This document shows, piece after piece, positions 9,081-11,797 of a DNA stretch of 11,797 nucleotides (positions are counted from its first letter, which is position 1; every line of letters begins with the position of its first letter). The position numbers and the translations under genes were made by a program. This stretch comes from Astrothelium macrocarpum (lineage: Eukaryota; Ascomycota; Dothideomycetes; Trypetheliales; Trypetheliaceae), in assembly GCA_021030915.1 (NCBI GenBank), contig JAGEMR010000284.1, forward strand, positions 1 to 11,797, given 5' to 3'. Under the pieces are notes generated by a model. That model saw only the letters and a program-made list of their open reading frames with translations, was not told the origin of the DNA and ran no database searches.

Positions 9081-11716
9081 AATAGAAGAAAAAATGTCAG
9101 AAATTGGCGAAATTTCGGAAGAAATTCGGCCAATATTTATGACTATCACAGAATATATTAAAAAAATCATATTTAATATTATTATTATAATCAGATATAA
9201 TATCATATTAAAATTATTTTAATTATAATAATATAACTCAATAATTAATTAAAAGAATGGAATATTGAAAATGAATGGATATAATTATGGAATTATATCA
9301 AAATTTTTGTATTCAAATATAATAAAAGATAAAACGAATAATTATTTTATATAAATCATTTTAAAAAATAAAATCTATATCAAAAGAATTTCAGATATAA
9401 TAGATATTCCAATAAAATAAAAAAATTAAAAAATTAATAATTTAAAAATAATTCTAATCATTTTTAAAATTTTTTTGAAATATAAAAAATAGATATATTT
9501 TTTTAAAGAAAAATTAGATATTAAAATATTATTTAAATATCAATTATAAAATTATAAAATAAAATTTTTTATAAAAAAATAATTTATATTTAAATCCATT
9601 TATATATTATTTAATAAAAAATTTGAAATATTGAAAGAATATTTGAATAAAAATTTAAAAAAGAATTTTATCAGAAAATCGGAATCATTTATAAAATATC
9701 CAATTTTTTTTATATCAAAAAAAAAATAGAAATTTATAATTTTATATAAATTATTAATAATTTAATAAAATAATAATCAAAAATTGATATTTATTATCAA
9801 ATATTATAAAATTATAAAATAGATTTTTAAATGTATAATAATTTATCAAATTGGATTTATTAAAAATTTATAATTTTATATAAATAAAAGAAGGCGAAAA
9901 ATGGAAAATAATATTTTGAATAAAATATAAATATTTTGAATATTTTATCATATCATTCGGATTTATAAATATATTAATTAATTATTAAATATTCATCAAC
10001 GATATATTATAATTATATTTTGATAAATTCATAATAATATATTTGAATAATATTTTTATTTATTCAAAAATCAAAAAAGAATATATATAATATATATAAT
10101 AAATATTTGAAGAATTTAATAAATAAAATTTATAATTGAAATTATCAAAATATGAATTCTGAATTAAAAAAATAAATTTTTTAAATTATATTATTAGAAT
10201 AAAAATTATATGAATTGATTTAAATAAAATAAAATCAATTAAAGATTAATCAGAATTAAAAAATATAAAAAATATCCAATTCTTTTTAAAATTTATTAAT
10301 TATAATAGAAAATTTATCAATAAATATTCTTTTAAAATATAATTTCTAATAGAATTAATAAAAAATAAGAAGATATTTATTTTCAAAAAAAACGAAAGAA
10401 AAATATTTAAAAGATTCAAAAAAGATTATTTATAGAATCCTATATTAAAAATTATCAAACCGTCAGAATCAATATAAATTGAGATTGATATATCCGATTT
10501 GATAATAAAAATATATCTATATCAGTAAATATAGAATGGAAAATGGTATTCAATAGGATACTATTTAAGGAAATTTTTAAAATCAGAATAGAATTATAAT
10601 ATTCATGATAAAAAATTTTTTATCATAATTATTATATTATAATATTGGAAGATATATATTAAAAGATCATTATTTTTAAAAATTTTTATAAATTATAAAA
10701 ATTTTATCTATTTTATAATAATAAAATAATTGAATTGACGATAGATCAAATAGTCAGAATTTCTAGAATAATATAAATTTATTATTAAACATATATCAGA
10801 AAAAGATAATTCTAAAATTGATATTTTAAATCGAAAACCGGATTATATAATAAAAAAAATAAAAAATCAAATAATTTTTTAAATTAATCAAAATAATATG
10901 ATATCAGAAAATTATAAAAAAATTAATATAATTCTGATTATTTCTGAATAAAATCAATAAACGGAATAAAAAATCGTAATTTTATTAAAAAGAATTAAAA
11001 AAATCATTAAAAGATATTATAATAGATCATTTTATAAATATTCAAAAATCATATAAATTATAAAAAATATCCAATAAAATTGCCATTTCAAAAAAATGAA
11101 AGAATATATTTAAAATTATATTATTAAATATGAATTATATTAAAAAAATAAATATAATATATAAATAAAAAGGGAAACGATTATATCAATAGAATTATTA
11201 TATAAATTATTCAAATAAATCATTATAAATTTTATTATAAATTTATTAAAATCGTAAAATCCAATAATAAAATTAAAATACGATATAATTATAATTATAA
11301 TAAATAAATTAGTAAAATATATTATTATCGAATAATTCAAAAAAATATATAAAATAATTTATATAATCGAATTATTATTTTAAAAAATAATTAAATATTT
11401 TAGAATTCTAATAAATATTATATCTAATAAAAATCGAAAATTTATATTAATTTATTAAAAAATAATTCTGAATAAATTCAGAATCAAATTAAAAATATTT
11501 ACGATATATCATAAAAAAATAAATAATCAGATAGAATATATAAATCAGATATTAGAATAATATTTAAAATATTATATAAATAATCAATAAAATAATTGAA
11601 TATTTCTATTATTTATAATACAATTAATATTAAATTAAAAAATATCATCAATTATATAAAAAATATTAATAGAATATATTTTAAATCAAAATAATAAATA
11701 TTGGATTAAATAAAAT
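9080..11716 (+). pseudogene. pol: Ty3/gypsy pol pseudogene: protease, RT, RNase H, integrase
   Basis: The protease C-terminal part reads RYNIILKLF then INXKNGILKMNGYN (X, stop; about 9190-9285; compare 'ILGLPWL...INWKNG'). Reverse transcriptase begins near 9520 (KEKLDIKIL); FEILKEYLNKNLKKNFIR is at 9622-9675. FIKLDL keeps its first Asp (9854-9856). The catalytic YLDD has become YLNN (10040-10051), followed by IFIYSK. RNase H runs from IEIDIS (Asp kept at 10487-10489) through YYLRKFLKSE and NYNIHDKKF to LNRKPDY at 10846. Integrase spans about 10900-11716: first Asp to Asn in INFI (11228-11230), second Asp to Asn in ISNKNRKF (11426-11428), Glu kept in INNQIEYINQILE (11534-11536), with 35 residues between the last two. 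Frame changes once, at the A run 9717-9726. All else appears to be substitution decay. Integrase lacks its C-terminal end. Confidence 0.93.
9717..9726 (+). other. poly-A run carrying the single frameshift in pol
   Basis: Protease and N-terminal RT read in the frame whose codons begin at 9622; everything from 9728 on reads in the next frame. The break falls in ten consecutive A's where the conserved sequence would be 'SKKDGNL'. One A fewer restores the alignment, so a single-base expansion explains it. It may be a real slippage mutation or a sequencing/assembly error. Confidence 0.75.
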
Positions 11717-11721
11717 ATAGT

Positions 11722-11797
11722 GTTGAATACAGGCTCTAAGATGGTGCAGTGGAAGTAAGGACACTCAGGATAACGCTCACAGAGCTACTGTAGAAGG
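11722..11797. other. GC-normal sequence starting abruptly, possible LTR start
   Basis: Composition jumps from nearly pure A+T to normal at about 11,720, inside the gypsy integrase. The new sequence starts TGTTGAATACAGGCTC; many LTRs begin TGTTG, so the end of a second retroelement inserted into the first is plausible. The window stops 76 bp later, so neither LTR length, target duplication nor gene content can be tested. Its translations are short and unrecognised. Confidence 0.35.

Larger units (their letters stand above)
7191..11721 (+). mobile_element. Ty3/gypsy LTR retrotransposon remnant, 3' truncated, RIP-degraded
   Basis: The plus strand is strongly A-rich, as is common for the sense strand of retroelements, and holds in order a probable gag, then protease, reverse transcriptase, RNase H and integrase. 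Integrase after RNase H identifies the Ty3/gypsy group rather than copia. No LTR, primer-binding site or polypurine tract was recognised: the left limit is set only by the transposon next door, and the right limit is an abrupt change of composition at about 11,720, inside the C-terminal part of integrase. The left part of the element may lie to the left of the two DNA transposons, which would then be nested insertions; I could not show this. Confidence 0.85.

Noticed and set aside
9021..9206. 61-codon minus-strand hydrophobic open frame
   Set aside because: It is antisense to the gag/protease remnant; the plus strand carries the recognisable sequence.
11140..11340. 66-codon minus-strand hydrophobic open frame
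   Set aside because: It is antisense to the integrase core, whose first catalytic motif lies at 11228-11230 on the plus strand.
1..11797. Origin from a mitochondrial genome, Plasmodium or Dictyostelium, because of extreme A+T
   Set aside because: The window lacks mitochondrial genes, tRNAs and codon patterns, and the AT-rich DNA reads as mutated fungal-type transposons with GC-rich ends, which fits RIP better.

Overview
This window looks like a transposon graveyard from an AT-rich isochore of a filamentous ascomycete (Pezizomycotina); the species cannot be named. No intact gene was found. Nearly every stretch is extremely A+T-rich, yet on the correct strand and frame it still reads as transposon proteins. 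The changes are overwhelmingly of the C-to-T / G-to-A type: CAA and TGG become stops, Gly becomes Lys/Asn/Arg, Ala becomes Ile, and catalytic Asp becomes Asn. Reading frames are mostly preserved. This is the expected footprint of repeat-induced point mutation (RIP), and it explains why open frames are short.

Layout. 1-72: GC-normal sequence with a perfect 17-bp tandem duplication, probably the end of a DNA transposon lying to the left. 75-1336: AT-rich, with a moderate-GC patch (about 720-1140) and short repeats, but no recognised gene. 1337-2381 (minus): Tc1/mariner-type (DDE_3) transposase pseudogene. 2487-2690 and 2820-2981: two GC-normal islands of unknown identity. 3156-5014: complete Fot1/pogo-type DNA transposon, 1,859 bp, with perfect 45-bp terminal inverted repeats (TIRs), TA duplications and a plus-strand transposase pseudogene. 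5017-5326: AT-rich spacer. 5329-7188: second Fot1/pogo-type transposon, 1,860 bp, with 54-bp TIRs, TA duplications and a minus-strand transposase pseudogene. 7191 to about 11,720: Ty3/gypsy LTR retrotransposon remnant on the plus strand. Its probable gag is followed by protease, reverse transcriptase, RNase H and integrase in that order. It is cut in the integrase C-terminal part at about 11,720, where GC-normal sequence starts abruptly; that sequence may be the first bases of another LTR.

These elements would once have acted independently: three cut-and-paste transposases and one copy-and-paste retroelement. Little suggests any could make an active protein now. The most informative points are the GC-rich TIRs that survived while the bodies collapsed, a 17-bp repeat period shared by three sequence-unrelated element ends, and a gypsy pol broken by base substitutions plus a single one-base change in a poly-A run. 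I did not find a new biological system; the value lies in a nearly complete reading of decayed elements that ORF-based annotation would miss.
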